64,000 nt of DNA, taken from an uncultured Blautia sp. (GTDB taxonomy: Bacteria; Bacillota; Clostridia; Lachnospirales; Lachnospiraceae). The DNA lies in NCBI GenBank assembly GCA_900539145.1, contig UQAX01000003.1:33055-97054 (forward strand), in the 5' to 3' direction. The notes below the pieces were generated by a model that was given only the letters and a program-made list of their open reading frames with translations, was not told the origin of the DNA and searched no databases. A program made the position numbers and the translations under genes. Shown in pieces: positions 26,109 through 34,819 of this stretch. How positions within the stretch are numbered: the stretch's first letter is position 1; every line of letters begins with the position of its first letter.

Positions 26109-27109
26109 AGAAAAATATGATTGCAGTCTGTGACTCAGATACAGACTATGCCTGTAATTTTACAGAGTATTTGAACAATAAGAAAAAGCTTCCGTTTCGT
26201 GCAGAAGCTTTTACAGATGTGGAAAAATTTTACAGTTCGATGGGAAGTCAGCCTCCGCCTATGCTGTTGATTGCACAGAAAGATGTAGATGAACGGATAC
26301 AGCAGATAAAAGAAGAGAATGTAGTGGTGCTTTCTGATGAAAAAGAGGAGCAAAAATCGCCGTATAAGTGTATCTATAAGTATCAGTCGGCGGAAAGTGT
26401 AATTAAGGAGGTGATGGAATATTATACGGAAAAAACGCAGGTTCCTTTCTGCTCGGATGTAAGACAGAGCATGAAAATTGTGGGAATTTATTCACCTTCT
26501 GAAATCTGTGCAAGCTGTTTGTTTGCATTGACGGCAGCACAGATTTTGGGAGAAGAGAAAAGAGTACTGTATATCAGCATGGAGGATTTTGCGGGATTGG
26601 AGCAGTTATTTTTGAGAGAATACGAGAAAAACCTTACGGATTTCTTTTTTGCACTGCGCTGCGGAAAGGAAAATTTATGGGAGGAAGTGGAAGGGATGAT
26701 ACAGCAGCAGGGGGATATGGATTATCTGCCTCCTGTGGAGTCGCCGGAGGATATTAAATCAATTCCCTTTGTACATTGGAGCAGGCTTTTTGAAGCTGTG
26801 AAAAAGAGCGGCAGATATCATGTTTTGATATTGAATATCAGCAGTGCAGTGGATGAGCTGTTTTCTGTATTGAATTTATGCAGTGAAATTTATGTGCCTG
26901 TAAAGGGAGGATTTATAGCAGACTGTAAACTTTCTCAGTTCCATACCTTGATGGAAAACTGGGGTGTTATAGAGAAAGAAAGGATAAGGATAGTTTCTCT
27001 TACCGGTGAGAGTATGGAAGGAATAAATACAGTACAGGAACTGAAAATGGGACCTTGGGGAAGCTTTGTGAGAAAGGTGCTGGAAAATTATGAAAGAAGA
27101 AAGCAGTGA
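26105..27109 (+). CDS. CpaE/TadZ-like pilus assembly protein with degenerate ATPase site
   Basis: The 334-aa protein starts at TTG 26105, six bases after AGGAGG. The N-terminal ~110 residues look like an atypical receiver (MIAVCDSDTDYACNF). The rest resembles the MinD/ParA-type domain of CpaE/TadZ, which positions the Tad machine. The usual deviant Walker A (KGGxGKT) is replaced by GIYSPSEICASCLFA with no lysine, so ATP hydrolysis is doubtful. Assignment rests on position between tadV and cpaF and general layout. Confidence 0.75.
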   Translation: MKKNMIAVCDSDTDYACNFTEYLNNKKKLPFRAEAFTDVEKFYSSMGSQPPPMLLIAQKDVDERIQQIKEENVVVLSDEKEEQKSPYKCIYKYQSAESVIKEVMEYYTEKTQVPFCSDVRQSMKIVGIYSPSEICASCLFALTAAQILGEEKRVLYISMEDFAGLEQLFLREYEKNLTDFFFALRCGKENLWEEVEGMIQQQGDMDYLPPVESPEDIKSIPFVHWSRLFEAVKKSGRYHVLILNISSAVDELFSVLNLCSEIYVPVKGGFIADCKLSQFHTLMENWGVIEKERIRIVSLTGESMEGINTVQELKMGPWGSFVRKVLENYERRKQ

Positions 27110-28286
27110 TGAATTTCAAGATTTGCGAAAAATATTGGTGGAAAGGTTGGAAAATACATGGAAAGATTTAGATGAAGATGTTTTGGAGATAATCGATGAA
27201 ATTTTACATCAGCACGGCAAGAAAAAATATCTGCCTATTGCACAGAGAGAAAGCCTGCGAAATGCACTTTTTATGTCTGTACGGCGTATGGATATTCTGG
27301 AGGAGCTGCTGGAAAATGATGATGTCACAGAGATTATGATTAATGGATGGAATAAAATTTTTATAGAAAAGGACGGTAAAATCGAAGCCTTTGAAAAGAG
27401 CTTTTCTTCTCCGGAAAAGCTGGAGGATGTTATTCAGCAAATGGCATCAAAATGCAATCGTGTAATCAATACGCTGCAGCCCATTGTAGATGCACGACTG
27501 GCAGGAGGAGAACGAATAAATGCGGTTATTGCTCCCGTTGCACTGGACGGCCCGGTGCTTACCATAAGAAAATTTCCGGAAAAGCCTATTACTATGGAAC
27601 GTTTGTTGGAATTGGAGAGCATCACAGAAGATGCAGCAGTTTTTTTAGAAAAGCTTATGAAAGCAGGCTATACGATTTTAATAGGAGGTGGGACAGGTTC
27701 TGGAAAAACTACATTTTTAAATGCGTTATCAGAATATATTCCCAAGGATGAGAGAGTCATTACTATCGAAGATAATGCAGAACTGCAAATTCAGGGGATA
27801 GAAAATCTGGTTCGTCTGGAATGTAGACCGGCGAATATTGAGAAATCTCAGGAAATTACCATCGGAGATTTATTGAGAACCTGCCTTCGTATGAGACCAA
27901 GCAGAATTATTGTAGGGGAGGTGAGAGGAAAGGAAGCGGCAGAGCTTTTGCAGGTTGTAAATATAGGAAATGACGGAAGCCTGAGCACCATTCATGCCAA
28001 TAGCTGTCAGGATATGATAAGCAGGCTGGAAACAATGGTTTTGATGGGAATAGATTTGCCTATACCGGTTATTCGCCGCCAGATTGTGTCAGGTTTTGAT
28101 ATCTTTATACATTTAGGAAGAATGTCAGATAAAAGCAGAAAAGTATTGGAAATCTGTGAGATTAAAGAAATTTCAAAGGAAGGTGAGGTTGTATTAAATC
28201 CGTTATTTGTCAGAAACAGAAATTTAGAAAAAAGAGGACAGCTTTATCACACCGAAAAGCTTACAAAGGCAGGGATTATCCTGTGA
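27090..28286 (+). CDS. cpaF: Tad pilus secretion ATPase CpaF/TadA
   Basis: Hexameric type II/IV secretion ATPase of 398 aa that powers pilus assembly. The N-terminal helical domain is followed by DVTEIMINGWNKIFIEKDG. Walker A GGGTGSGKTTFLNAL lies at about residues 197-211, with the Asp/His boxes (IEDNAELQI; LSTIHANSCQDMISRLE) after it. The ATG lies 20 bases inside the previous gene, indicating coupled translation. Confidence 0.96.
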   Translation: MKEESSDEFQDLRKILVERLENTWKDLDEDVLEIIDEILHQHGKKKYLPIAQRESLRNALFMSVRRMDILEELLENDDVTEIMINGWNKIFIEKDGKIEAFEKSFSSPEKLEDVIQQMASKCNRVINTLQPIVDARLAGGERINAVIAPVALDGPVLTIRKFPEKPITMERLLELESITEDAAVFLEKLMKAGYTILIGGGTGSGKTTFLNALSEYIPKDERVITIEDNAELQIQGIENLVRLECRPANIEKSQEITIGDLLRTCLRMRPSRIIVGEVRGKEAAELLQVVNIGNDGSLSTIHANSCQDMISRLETMVLMGIDLPIPVIRRQIVSGFDIFIHLGRMSDKSRKVLEICEIKEISKEGEVVLNPLFVRNRNLEKRGQLYHTEKLTKAGIIL

Positions 28287-29029
28287 ATAAAATTGATTAT
28301 GATGTTTATCATCTTTCCATACAGCAGTGGGGACTTTACCTTATGGAAGCAGTGTGTGCCTGCATGGGAATAAATTATTTGTTTTATAAGAGCACGGCAG
28401 TTTTTTTCTTTATGCTTCCGTTACCTTTCTGGTACATACATCAGAGGAAAAAACAACAAATCCGTCTGAGAAAGAAAAGGTTAAATTATCAGTTTAAAGA
28501 TGCCTTAAATGCTATGCAGGTGGGGATATCGGCAGGTTATTCTTTAGATAACACCATAAGGGAAGCAAGAAAAGATTTGGAAAGACTGTATGGAGAAAAA
28601 GCAGAGATGGCAAGGGAATTTGCCTATATAGAAAGACAACTGGGACACAGTATACCCTTAGAAGAATTGCTGTATGATTTGGGAATTCGAAGCAGAGTAG
28701 AAGATATTTTGAATTTTACGGATGTATTGATACAGGCAAAGAGAATGGGAGGAAATATGAGAGGAATTTTAAACCGTTGTATTTCGTCTATTGAAGAGCG
28801 TATTCAGGTGAAGAAGGAAATTGATGCTGTTTTGGCATCTCGGAAAATGGAACAGAAGATTATGAGCTTTATTCCTCTGGGGATTATTCTTTATATGCAG
28901 ATTACTTCTCCGGAATTTTTAAGTGTGTTATATGGAAATCCGGTGGGGATTTGCGTTATGACAGCTTGCCTTCTTTTGTATACTGCGGCATTTCAATGGG
29001 GAGTGAGGTTGACTCAGATTGACGTTTAA
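28283..29029 (+). CDS. tadB: Tad pilus inner-membrane platform protein TadB
   Basis: T2SSF-domain membrane protein of 248 aa. Two hydrophobic segments lie at residues ~15-52, a cytoplasmic helical domain (NYQFKDALNAMQVGISAGYSL; RMGGNMRGILNRC) follows, and two membrane helices end the protein. It forms the assembly platform with TadC. The start is GTG 28283, overlapping the cpaF stop. It is shorter than proteobacterial TadB (~320 aa), a usual size for Clostridia. Confidence 0.88.
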   Translation: MNKIDYDVYHLSIQQWGLYLMEAVCACMGINYLFYKSTAVFFFMLPLPFWYIHQRKKQQIRLRKKRLNYQFKDALNAMQVGISAGYSLDNTIREARKDLERLYGEKAEMAREFAYIERQLGHSIPLEELLYDLGIRSRVEDILNFTDVLIQAKRMGGNMRGILNRCISSIEERIQVKKEIDAVLASRKMEQKIMSFIPLGIILYMQITSPEFLSVLYGNPVGICVMTACLLLYTAAFQWGVRLTQIDV

Positions 29030-30230
29030 AGAATGGGGAAAGGACAAAAAGAGTTTTTGTATGGCAGTGTCGGTTATTTTGCTTGGAAATCTTTTGGGGA
29101 TAGGAATTTTTATAAAAGAAAACAAAGAAAGAAGTATGGAGTATCTGGAAAGAAATCCTTATGGAGAAGGCGGGTACGAGGAGACACTTCTTGCCGAAAC
29201 ACAGGGAAAGACACAGGAAATTACAGTTTATGTAGAGGAAGAAAGATACACAGAAAAGGAGATGGAAAACTATGTAAAGGAAGCCAAAAAAGAGTTGGAC
29301 AAGTGGTTGAAAAAGGCAAAGAAAGAAGGAGGTGACTTTCGGTTTCCGCAGGCTTTGGAAGAAAATCCGGTACAAATATCATGGAGTACAGGAAATCCGG
29401 ATATATTGAGCTGGGAGGGAATACCGCAAGAAGGTATTTCTGAAAAGGGAGAAAGTGTGGAAGTGGCTGCGTTTCTTTCTCTTGGAGAAGTAACAGATAT
29501 ATGGAATGCTGAGATTACGGTTTATCCACCGAAATTGAATGAAAGAGAAAAAATGCAGAAGGAAATTCAAAAAGAAGCAGAACTTTTAAGCGAAAATCCT
29601 TCAGGACCTTTATATCTTCCCCAAACAGTACAGGGAGAAGAAATTCGTTATAGGAGAACGGGAACACAGACAGGAGAAATTATCTGTATGCTGTCTTTGG
29701 TATTGGGATTGGGTGTTTATCCCTTGCAGAAGGAAAAAGAGAAAAAGCAGCAGGAGCTTGTGAGAAAGGAGATGCAGAGAGATTATCCTGATATCGTTCA
29801 GAAATTGGTGTTGTTTTTAAGAGCCGGATTTACTATACGAAAGGCTATGGAAAAAATTGCAGACGGATATCTGCGCAGCAGGGAAAAATATCATGCAAAA
29901 GAAAGGAGCGCTTATGAAGAAATTGTCCGTACCTGCAAAGAAATGCAGGGCGGTATATATGAGGCAGAGGCCTATGAGCGTTTCGGAACAAGGTGCGGGA
30001 TTTCTCAGTATAAAATTTTGTCTGTTTTATTAGTGCAGAATTTGAAAAAGGGAAATCAAAACCTTTTGGAGCTTTTGGAAAGAGAGGAGGCAGTGGCAGA
30101 GGACGAAAGAAAGCGCAGTGCAAAGGTAAGAGGGGAAGAGGCGTCTACGAAGCTTTTGCTCCCTATGGTACTGCAACTGATTGTTGTGTTAATGATTTTA
30201 ATGATACCGGCATTTTTTAGTTTTTTATAA
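29019..30230 (+). CDS. tadC: TadC-like platform protein with a large ectodomain insert
   Basis: The 403-aa product overlaps tadB by 11 bases and uses a TTG start. After a membrane helix (residues ~14-32), about 180 hydrophilic residues follow that would face outside, including WSTGNPDILSWEG, an Ig-like sequence style. A second helix (~219-238) precedes the T2SSF helical domain (DYPDIVQKLVLFLRAGFTIR), and C-terminal helices finish the protein. The T2SSF half identifies it as TadC. The ectodomain is not part of classical TadC. Confidence 0.82.
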   Translation: MTFKEWGKDKKSFCMAVSVILLGNLLGIGIFIKENKERSMEYLERNPYGEGGYEETLLAETQGKTQEITVYVEEERYTEKEMENYVKEAKKELDKWLKKAKKEGGDFRFPQALEENPVQISWSTGNPDILSWEGIPQEGISEKGESVEVAAFLSLGEVTDIWNAEITVYPPKLNEREKMQKEIQKEAELLSENPSGPLYLPQTVQGEEIRYRRTGTQTGEIICMLSLVLGLGVYPLQKEKEKKQQELVRKEMQRDYPDIVQKLVLFLRAGFTIRKAMEKIADGYLRSREKYHAKERSAYEEIVRTCKEMQGGIYEAEAYERFGTRCGISQYKILSVLLVQNLKKGNQNLLELLEREEAVAEDERKRSAKVRGEEASTKLLLPMVLQLIVVLMILMIPAFFSFL

Positions 30231-30245
30231 CAGGAGGTAAGAATT

Positions 30246-30413
30246 ATGGGAGTATTAAAGGAATTTTGGCAGGAAGAGGACGCTGTCGGTGTAGTAGAAA
30301 TTATACTTATACTAGTGGTGCTTATCGGTTTGGTTTTGATTTTCAAGGAGCAGCTTACCAGTCTGGTGAAAAGCATTTTATCTAAAATTACAAAGCAGAG
30401 TAACAGCATATAG
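30246..30413 (+). CDS. flp: Flp-type pilin (55 aa)
   Basis: Short prepilin starting MGVLKEFWQEEDAVGVVEII, with AGGAGGT 6 bases upstream. A hydrophobic helix VVEIILILVVLIGLVLIF follows a charged leader. Glu in VGVVEI sits at the usual +5 position if cleavage occurs after Gly (G/VVEI type), as in Flp pilins. It lies between tadC and the DUF5702 gene. It is the likely major pilus subunit. The length is typical for Flp (50-70 aa). Confidence 0.88.
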   Translation: MGVLKEFWQEEDAVGVVEIILILVVLIGLVLIFKEQLTSLVKSILSKITKQSNSI

Positions 30414-30423
30414 AGGTGAGAGA

Positions 30424-31791
30424 GTGAAGCAAAAGGGAAGTATGACCGCAGCTATGAGTATTTTGCTTTTGGTTTTGTTATCGCTTATTACAGCCAGCAT
30501 TCAGTCATCTCGAACAGCCTGTGCCAGAGTGCAGGCTGTTAATAGTATGGATGCAGGCTTATATTCACTTTTTTCGGAATATGACAGAGAGCTTTTAGAA
30601 AGGTATAATCTGTTTTTTCTGGACGCATCTTATAATACCGGCAGAATACAGATAGCTCAGGTATTAAATCATTTAGAGGACTACATGAAACCTGTTTTAG
30701 ACTCAGGACTGACAAAATGTGCGGTACAGATATGTGCCGCAGACGGGTTTCGGGCGGCATCAGATAAGAACGGAGCAGCGGTAAAGCAGCAAATAATCCG
30801 CTATATGAAAGAAAATCTAGGCAATGCAGGCATAGAGGCTTTGCTGAAGAAAACAGAGGAAGAAAAACAAGTGTTGGAGGAACAGGAAAACATAAAAAAC
30901 AATGGAATGGAGGAAATAAATCCGGAAGAAACAACGCCTATGCCGGAAATTTCAGAGACCAATAATCCATTAGAAATTATAAAAAGCTTTAAAGAAAATG
31001 GATTTTTATCTTTTGTTTTACCTTCCGGTGTAAATGTATCGGAAAAAACCATCGATTTATCGGCTGCTTTATCAAAGCGGGAAAGGCAGCAGGGAATGGG
31101 GGATTTTCCGGAGCTGGAAACAGAAGAGGGACTTGCCGATAAGATTTTTATTCAGGAATATGCTTTTGAGAAGTTTCAAAGCTTTACAGACGGAGCAGAA
31201 ACGCCCTTAGCTTATGAAATAGAGTATCTTTTAGGCGGAAAAGAGGGGGATAGAGAGAACCTGTCCTCTGTTGTGAAAAAGCTGCTTCTTCTTCGTGAAA
31301 TCAGTAATCTGGCATTTCTTTATACAAACCCACAGAAAAGGGGAGAACTAGCAGCATGCGCCTCTGCGTTGTCGTTTCTTTTGCTTATACCTGAAGGGAT
31401 GACTTTTGTGCAAGGGGTACTGGCAGCAGGATGGGCGTACATAGAAGGAATTGCAGATGTAAAGGCCTTGCTGTCCGGTGGTCGTGTGCCTTTGGTCAAG
31501 GATAGTAGCAGCTGGAAGACACAGCTTTCTGATTTGAGGGCAGATACGGGGATAAGCACAGAAAAAGGAGCGGATTATGAGGAATATCTGCGGATTTTAC
31601 TGATGAGTGTGCCGGAACAAGAACTGGTAATGCGAATTATGGATGTGATAGAAGTTAATCTTCGGCAGGAAGAGGGAAAGGAAAAGTTTGCTTTTGATGC
31701 GTGTATCGATGCCGTTGCTGTCAGCTTTCAGATTGCAGGGCCTGAGAATAAGATATGGCAGGCAGAAAGAATGTATTCTTATGATATGTAA
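30424..31791 (+). CDS. Tad-locus membrane-anchored protein (DUF5702-like)
   Basis: The 455-aa protein starts at GTG with AGAGGTGAGA upstream. The N-terminus (KQKGSMTAAMSILLLVLLSLI) is a pilin-like membrane helix preceded by a Gly-Ser-Met-Thr stretch resembling a prepilin or TadG-type leader. The remainder is extracytoplasmic and helical. The family is regularly found in clostridial Tad loci and is comparable in position to TadG. Its exact role in pilus assembly is unknown. A helical stretch rich in Glu/Lys lies around residues 130-190. Confidence 0.8.
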   Translation: MKQKGSMTAAMSILLLVLLSLITASIQSSRTACARVQAVNSMDAGLYSLFSEYDRELLERYNLFFLDASYNTGRIQIAQVLNHLEDYMKPVLDSGLTKCAVQICAADGFRAASDKNGAAVKQQIIRYMKENLGNAGIEALLKKTEEEKQVLEEQENIKNNGMEEINPEETTPMPEISETNNPLEIIKSFKENGFLSFVLPSGVNVSEKTIDLSAALSKRERQQGMGDFPELETEEGLADKIFIQEYAFEKFQSFTDGAETPLAYEIEYLLGGKEGDRENLSSVVKKLLLLREISNLAFLYTNPQKRGELAACASALSFLLLIPEGMTFVQGVLAAGWAYIEGIADVKALLSGGRVPLVKDSSSWKTQLSDLRADTGISTEKGADYEEYLRILLMSVPEQELVMRIMDVIEVNLRQEEGKEKFAFDACIDAVAVSFQIAGPENKIWQAERMYSYDM

Positions 31792-31817
31792 AATGGCAGA
31801 AGGGGAGGTAGAAAACC

Positions 31818-32624
31818 ATGAAGCAGAAAAAACAAAAGAAGGAGGTGCGAGTTCTTCGGCAAAAGGCGAGCTTGACTGTGGAGTGTGCGGTTGTTCTGCC
31901 TCTTTTCTTTTTTGCCATGGTAATATTGGCAGGACTTTTAGATTTATACAGAATAACAACAGTGATACAGAGCACCTTGTGCGAAAGCGCAAAAGAACTG
32001 GGAATGTATGCGTATTGTCAGGAGGACGATACACAATCACCGGTGGGAACAGTAAGTAATGCTGTTTGCCAAATCTATGCGAAGAGGAAAGTGCAGGAAA
32101 AGCTTACAGGTGAAGCCTTGCTTGGGGTTGTAGGCGGTGTTCAAGGGATAAATCTGGCACAGTCCGTATACGAGAATGGAAGGATTTCTTTGAAAGCTTC
32201 CTTTTTCTATCAAGCTCCTTTTACACCTTTTCAAACATTTCCTGTGAGACTTCAGGTGAAGGGGCAGGCAAGAGCATGGATTGGATATACGCCTAAGGAG
32301 GAAATGCTTCAGGAAGAAGAAATGGTCTATGTTACGGACTGGGAAAGTGTTTATCATACCAACGCTTCTTGCAGTCATTTAAGGCTTTCGGTACAGGGAA
32401 TGTCTTATTCTCATGCAGAACAGAAGAAAAATATATATGGAGAAAAGTATCATAGCTGTGAGAGATGTATGGAAACAGGTGAGAAGCCGACAACCGTTTA
32501 CGTTACGTCCACGGGAAACCGCTATCATAAGGACAAGGAGTGTGGCGGACTGACACGTCATGTAAAGCTGGTGAAGAAATCGCAGGTAAAACACTTGAAT
32601 ATTTGTGACAGGTGTGGAGGATAA
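31818..32624 (+). CDS. TadE-like pseudopilin with C-terminal Cys/His repeats
   Basis: The 268-aa protein has a TadE-type N-terminus: charged leader, then ASLTVECAVVLPLFFFAMV with the conserved Glu. From residue ~165 it carries two copies of a motif, YVTDWESVYHTNASCSHL and YVTSTGNRYHKDKECGGL. Each is followed by a CxxC (SCERCME; ICDRCGG). The CxxC plus YHxxxC pattern resembles a small metal-binding ribbon placed outside the cell. AGGGGAGG precedes the ATG. Pilus role is inferred from context. Confidence 0.82.
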   Translation: MKQKKQKKEVRVLRQKASLTVECAVVLPLFFFAMVILAGLLDLYRITTVIQSTLCESAKELGMYAYCQEDDTQSPVGTVSNAVCQIYAKRKVQEKLTGEALLGVVGGVQGINLAQSVYENGRISLKASFFYQAPFTPFQTFPVRLQVKGQARAWIGYTPKEEMLQEEEMVYVTDWESVYHTNASCSHLRLSVQGMSYSHAEQKKNIYGEKYHSCERCMETGEKPTTVYVTSTGNRYHKDKECGGLTRHVKLVKKSQVKHLNICDRCGG

Positions 32625-32628
32625 ATGT

Positions 32629-33075
32629 GTGAAAGAAAAATGGCTGGTGCATTTGTGCATTCTTCTGCTGTGTAGTGTGGAAGACGGAAAACAAAAGACA
32701 GTTGCTTTGTGGAAAATTGGTTTTTACGGAATATTTGTAATGGGAACGTTTATAGGGGAGGTGCTTTTGCAAGGCGGAAATATATATGAAAAATTAGTAT
32801 TTGCCGTTATGGGAAGTATTCCGGGTATTCTCTTCTTTATAATCAGTAAAGCATCCCAAGAGGCAGTAGGTTACGGAGACTGCTGGATTATTTTGCTTAT
32901 GGGGCTATCCGTAGGAATTTGGAATACATTGGGCATTTTATCAATGGCACTTTTCGGCGCTTTTTTATGGGCAGTTTTTATTTTTGTGAGAAACAGAGGG
33001 AGAAAAGACAGAGAAATTCCGTTTCTCCCTTTTTTAACAATGGGGATGGCAGGTGCGTATATGTGGATGATATAA
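32629..33075 (+). CDS. Second prepilin peptidase-like membrane protein (A24)
   Basis: From the GTG at 32629 (GGAGG at 8 bases) it encodes 148 aa with four to five hydrophobic segments. The catalytic GxGD-type motif is EAVGYGDCWIILLMG. The first aspartate is probably the Asp of LLCSVEDGKQKTV. It is small for the family, but both aspartates are present. Along with tadV the operon therefore encodes two A24 enzymes, perhaps dividing Flp and TadE-like substrates. Confidence 0.78.
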   Translation: MKEKWLVHLCILLLCSVEDGKQKTVALWKIGFYGIFVMGTFIGEVLLQGGNIYEKLVFAVMGSIPGILFFIISKASQEAVGYGDCWIILLMGLSVGIWNTLGILSMALFGAFLWAVFIFVRNRGRKDREIPFLPFLTMGMAGAYMWMI

Positions 33076-33479
33076 AAAAATCAAGATTAAAAGGAAGTTA
33101 TACGGTAGAAATGGCATTGATAAGCGGTGTATGGCTTCTGGTAATTTTTGCTTCTCTGTTTTTGATATTGGGCACGCAGACAAAGGTTTGGGAGACAGCA
33201 CAAATTTGCGAGCTTTCTGTGTATGGAAGCGGTCGAGCGGTGATAAGCGAAGAAACCGCAGTAAAAGAAACAAAACAAAAAGCAGCGGATATGCAGGAGT
33301 CCTATACGGTAAGCGGAGGAAAAAAAGAAATATCGGTAGGGTTTCAAAAGGAGTTTTACATTCCGTTCCCAAATTTGAACTGGAGCATGAAGGAAAAGTG
33401 GAAAAGTAAGGTAATAAAACCGGTGAATTTTATTGAAAAGGTGCAAAAATACCGCAGATTTTCACAAAATATAGAATGA
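33063..33479 (+). CDS. TadE/TadF-like pseudopilin
   Basis: The start is GTG 33063, overlapping the peptidase gene by 13 bases. The 138-aa product has the pseudopilin N-terminus KGSYTVEMALISGVWLLVIF with Glu at +5 after a Ser/Tyr cleavage-type site. An extracytoplasmic part rich in Lys/Gln follows. It is probably a minor pilin of the Tad system. The frame is also open upstream, but no start with a ribosome site is found there. Confidence 0.8.
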   Translation: MDDIKKSRLKGSYTVEMALISGVWLLVIFASLFLILGTQTKVWETAQICELSVYGSGRAVISEETAVKETKQKAADMQESYTVSGGKKEISVGFQKEFYIPFPNLNWSMKEKWKSKVIKPVNFIEKVQKYRRFSQNIE

Positions 33480-33505
33480 AAAAATAAAAGAAGGGAGGGA
33501 GCACT

Positions 33506-34771
33506 TTGGAGATTACCTTTAAGAGGAATATGAGCTGTAATTTTGCCGTTTTACCATTGGAAAACCCTTTAAAGGATAATTATCAAACTCGTATTTTGCT
33601 GGAAAATCAGGTGCATGGATTACTTCCTTGTAAAGTGCAGCGGATAAATGGAAAAGAATATCTTTATTATGAAATTACAGGGAGTCAGAGTCTTGAAAAT
33701 CTGTATGAGAAAGGAAAATTTGATAAGGATACATTAAAAGAGCTTTTTTTACAAATAGTTTCGGTTTTAGAAAAATTAGACGAATATTTGCTGAATAGAG
33801 ATTTTCTGCTTCTAAATCCTGCGTATTTATACAAAAACTTAGACAAAGATACCTACTCCTTTTTCTGGTTTCCGGAGCAAGAAAATACCATAGAACAGGA
33901 GTTTTGTGTTCTTACAGAATATTTACTGCCTAAAATCGAGCATAAGGATAAAGGCGCAGTAACCATCGGATATGGTATGCACAAACTTGCAGTAGAAAAT
34001 CGCCTTCAACTGGATGATATATGTAAGCTTATTTATGGAGAAACGGAAAATAGAAACACTGATTTTGAGATAGAAAATAAGGAGGAGCAAAAAGAAAGAC
34101 AGAAAATTTTGGATGATTTTTATAAGGAAGAGGAGGAAGAAGAACCTCCCATAAAGAAAATATTTGTAGTAGGAATTCTTTTGGTAATAGGAGTTGTCAT
34201 CTTTTTGGCAAGATATTTATCTAACATAGGAATACGTTATCTGGGGATTGCAGCAGTTTTTCTTATAGTATTTGTGATTGCCGTAGGCGGATTGATTTAT
34301 TTTTTGAAATATAGAAAGCAAGATTTAGAAAATCATATTCCGGAGACTTTTGAAAGGGAAGAAGTAACAGGAATAATGGGGGAAGAGGAAAGGCAGGAAG
34401 AGATGTCGGAGGATTTTGGGAAAACTGTACTTTTACAGTCAGAAGTCCAAGGGAAATCTTATCTTTTAGAAATAGAAACGGGAAAGAAATTTTTTCTGGA
34501 AAAAGAACATACAATTATAGGAAGTCAAAGAGGAAGGGTTGATATCTGTCTGAGTGTGCCTACCATCAGTCGTGTTCATGCAAAAATTATCTGTCGAAAT
34601 AATCAGACATTTTTAATTGACCTAAATTCCAGAAACGGAACGGAATTAGACGGAGAAATCATACAACCGGAGACAGAATATTTATTAAAAGAAGAAAATA
34701 CGATTGTTTTTGCAGAAAAAAGGTACTTATATATTGATAAATGTAATGCTGATTTTGGAAAAATATGGTAA
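33506..34771 (+). CDS. FHA-domain membrane protein with N-terminal DUF6382-like domain
   Basis: The 421-aa product uses a TTG start after GGGAGGGAG. The first ~210 residues match the DUF6382-type domain seen in clostridial Tad operons. Two membrane helices lie at ~222-242 and 247-268. The C-terminal FHA domain (residues ~330-405) shows IIGSQRGRVDICL, the SRVH motif in PTISRVHAKI and SRNGTELDG, all needed for phosphothreonine binding. It probably senses a Ser/Thr kinase signal and regulates the pilus; that is inference. Confidence 0.87.
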   Translation: MEITFKRNMSCNFAVLPLENPLKDNYQTRILLENQVHGLLPCKVQRINGKEYLYYEITGSQSLENLYEKGKFDKDTLKELFLQIVSVLEKLDEYLLNRDFLLLNPAYLYKNLDKDTYSFFWFPEQENTIEQEFCVLTEYLLPKIEHKDKGAVTIGYGMHKLAVENRLQLDDICKLIYGETENRNTDFEIENKEEQKERQKILDDFYKEEEEEEPPIKKIFVVGILLVIGVVIFLARYLSNIGIRYLGIAAVFLIVFVIAVGGLIYFLKYRKQDLENHIPETFEREEVTGIMGEEERQEEMSEDFGKTVLLQSEVQGKSYLLEIETGKKFFLEKEHTIIGSQRGRVDICLSVPTISRVHAKIICRNNQTFLIDLNSRNGTELDGEIIQPETEYLLKEENTIVFAEKRYLYIDKCNADFGKIW

Positions 34772-34819
34772 AATAGGGATGATAAAAAGATAGATAGCTA
34801 TGGAAGTAAAGGAAGAGTG

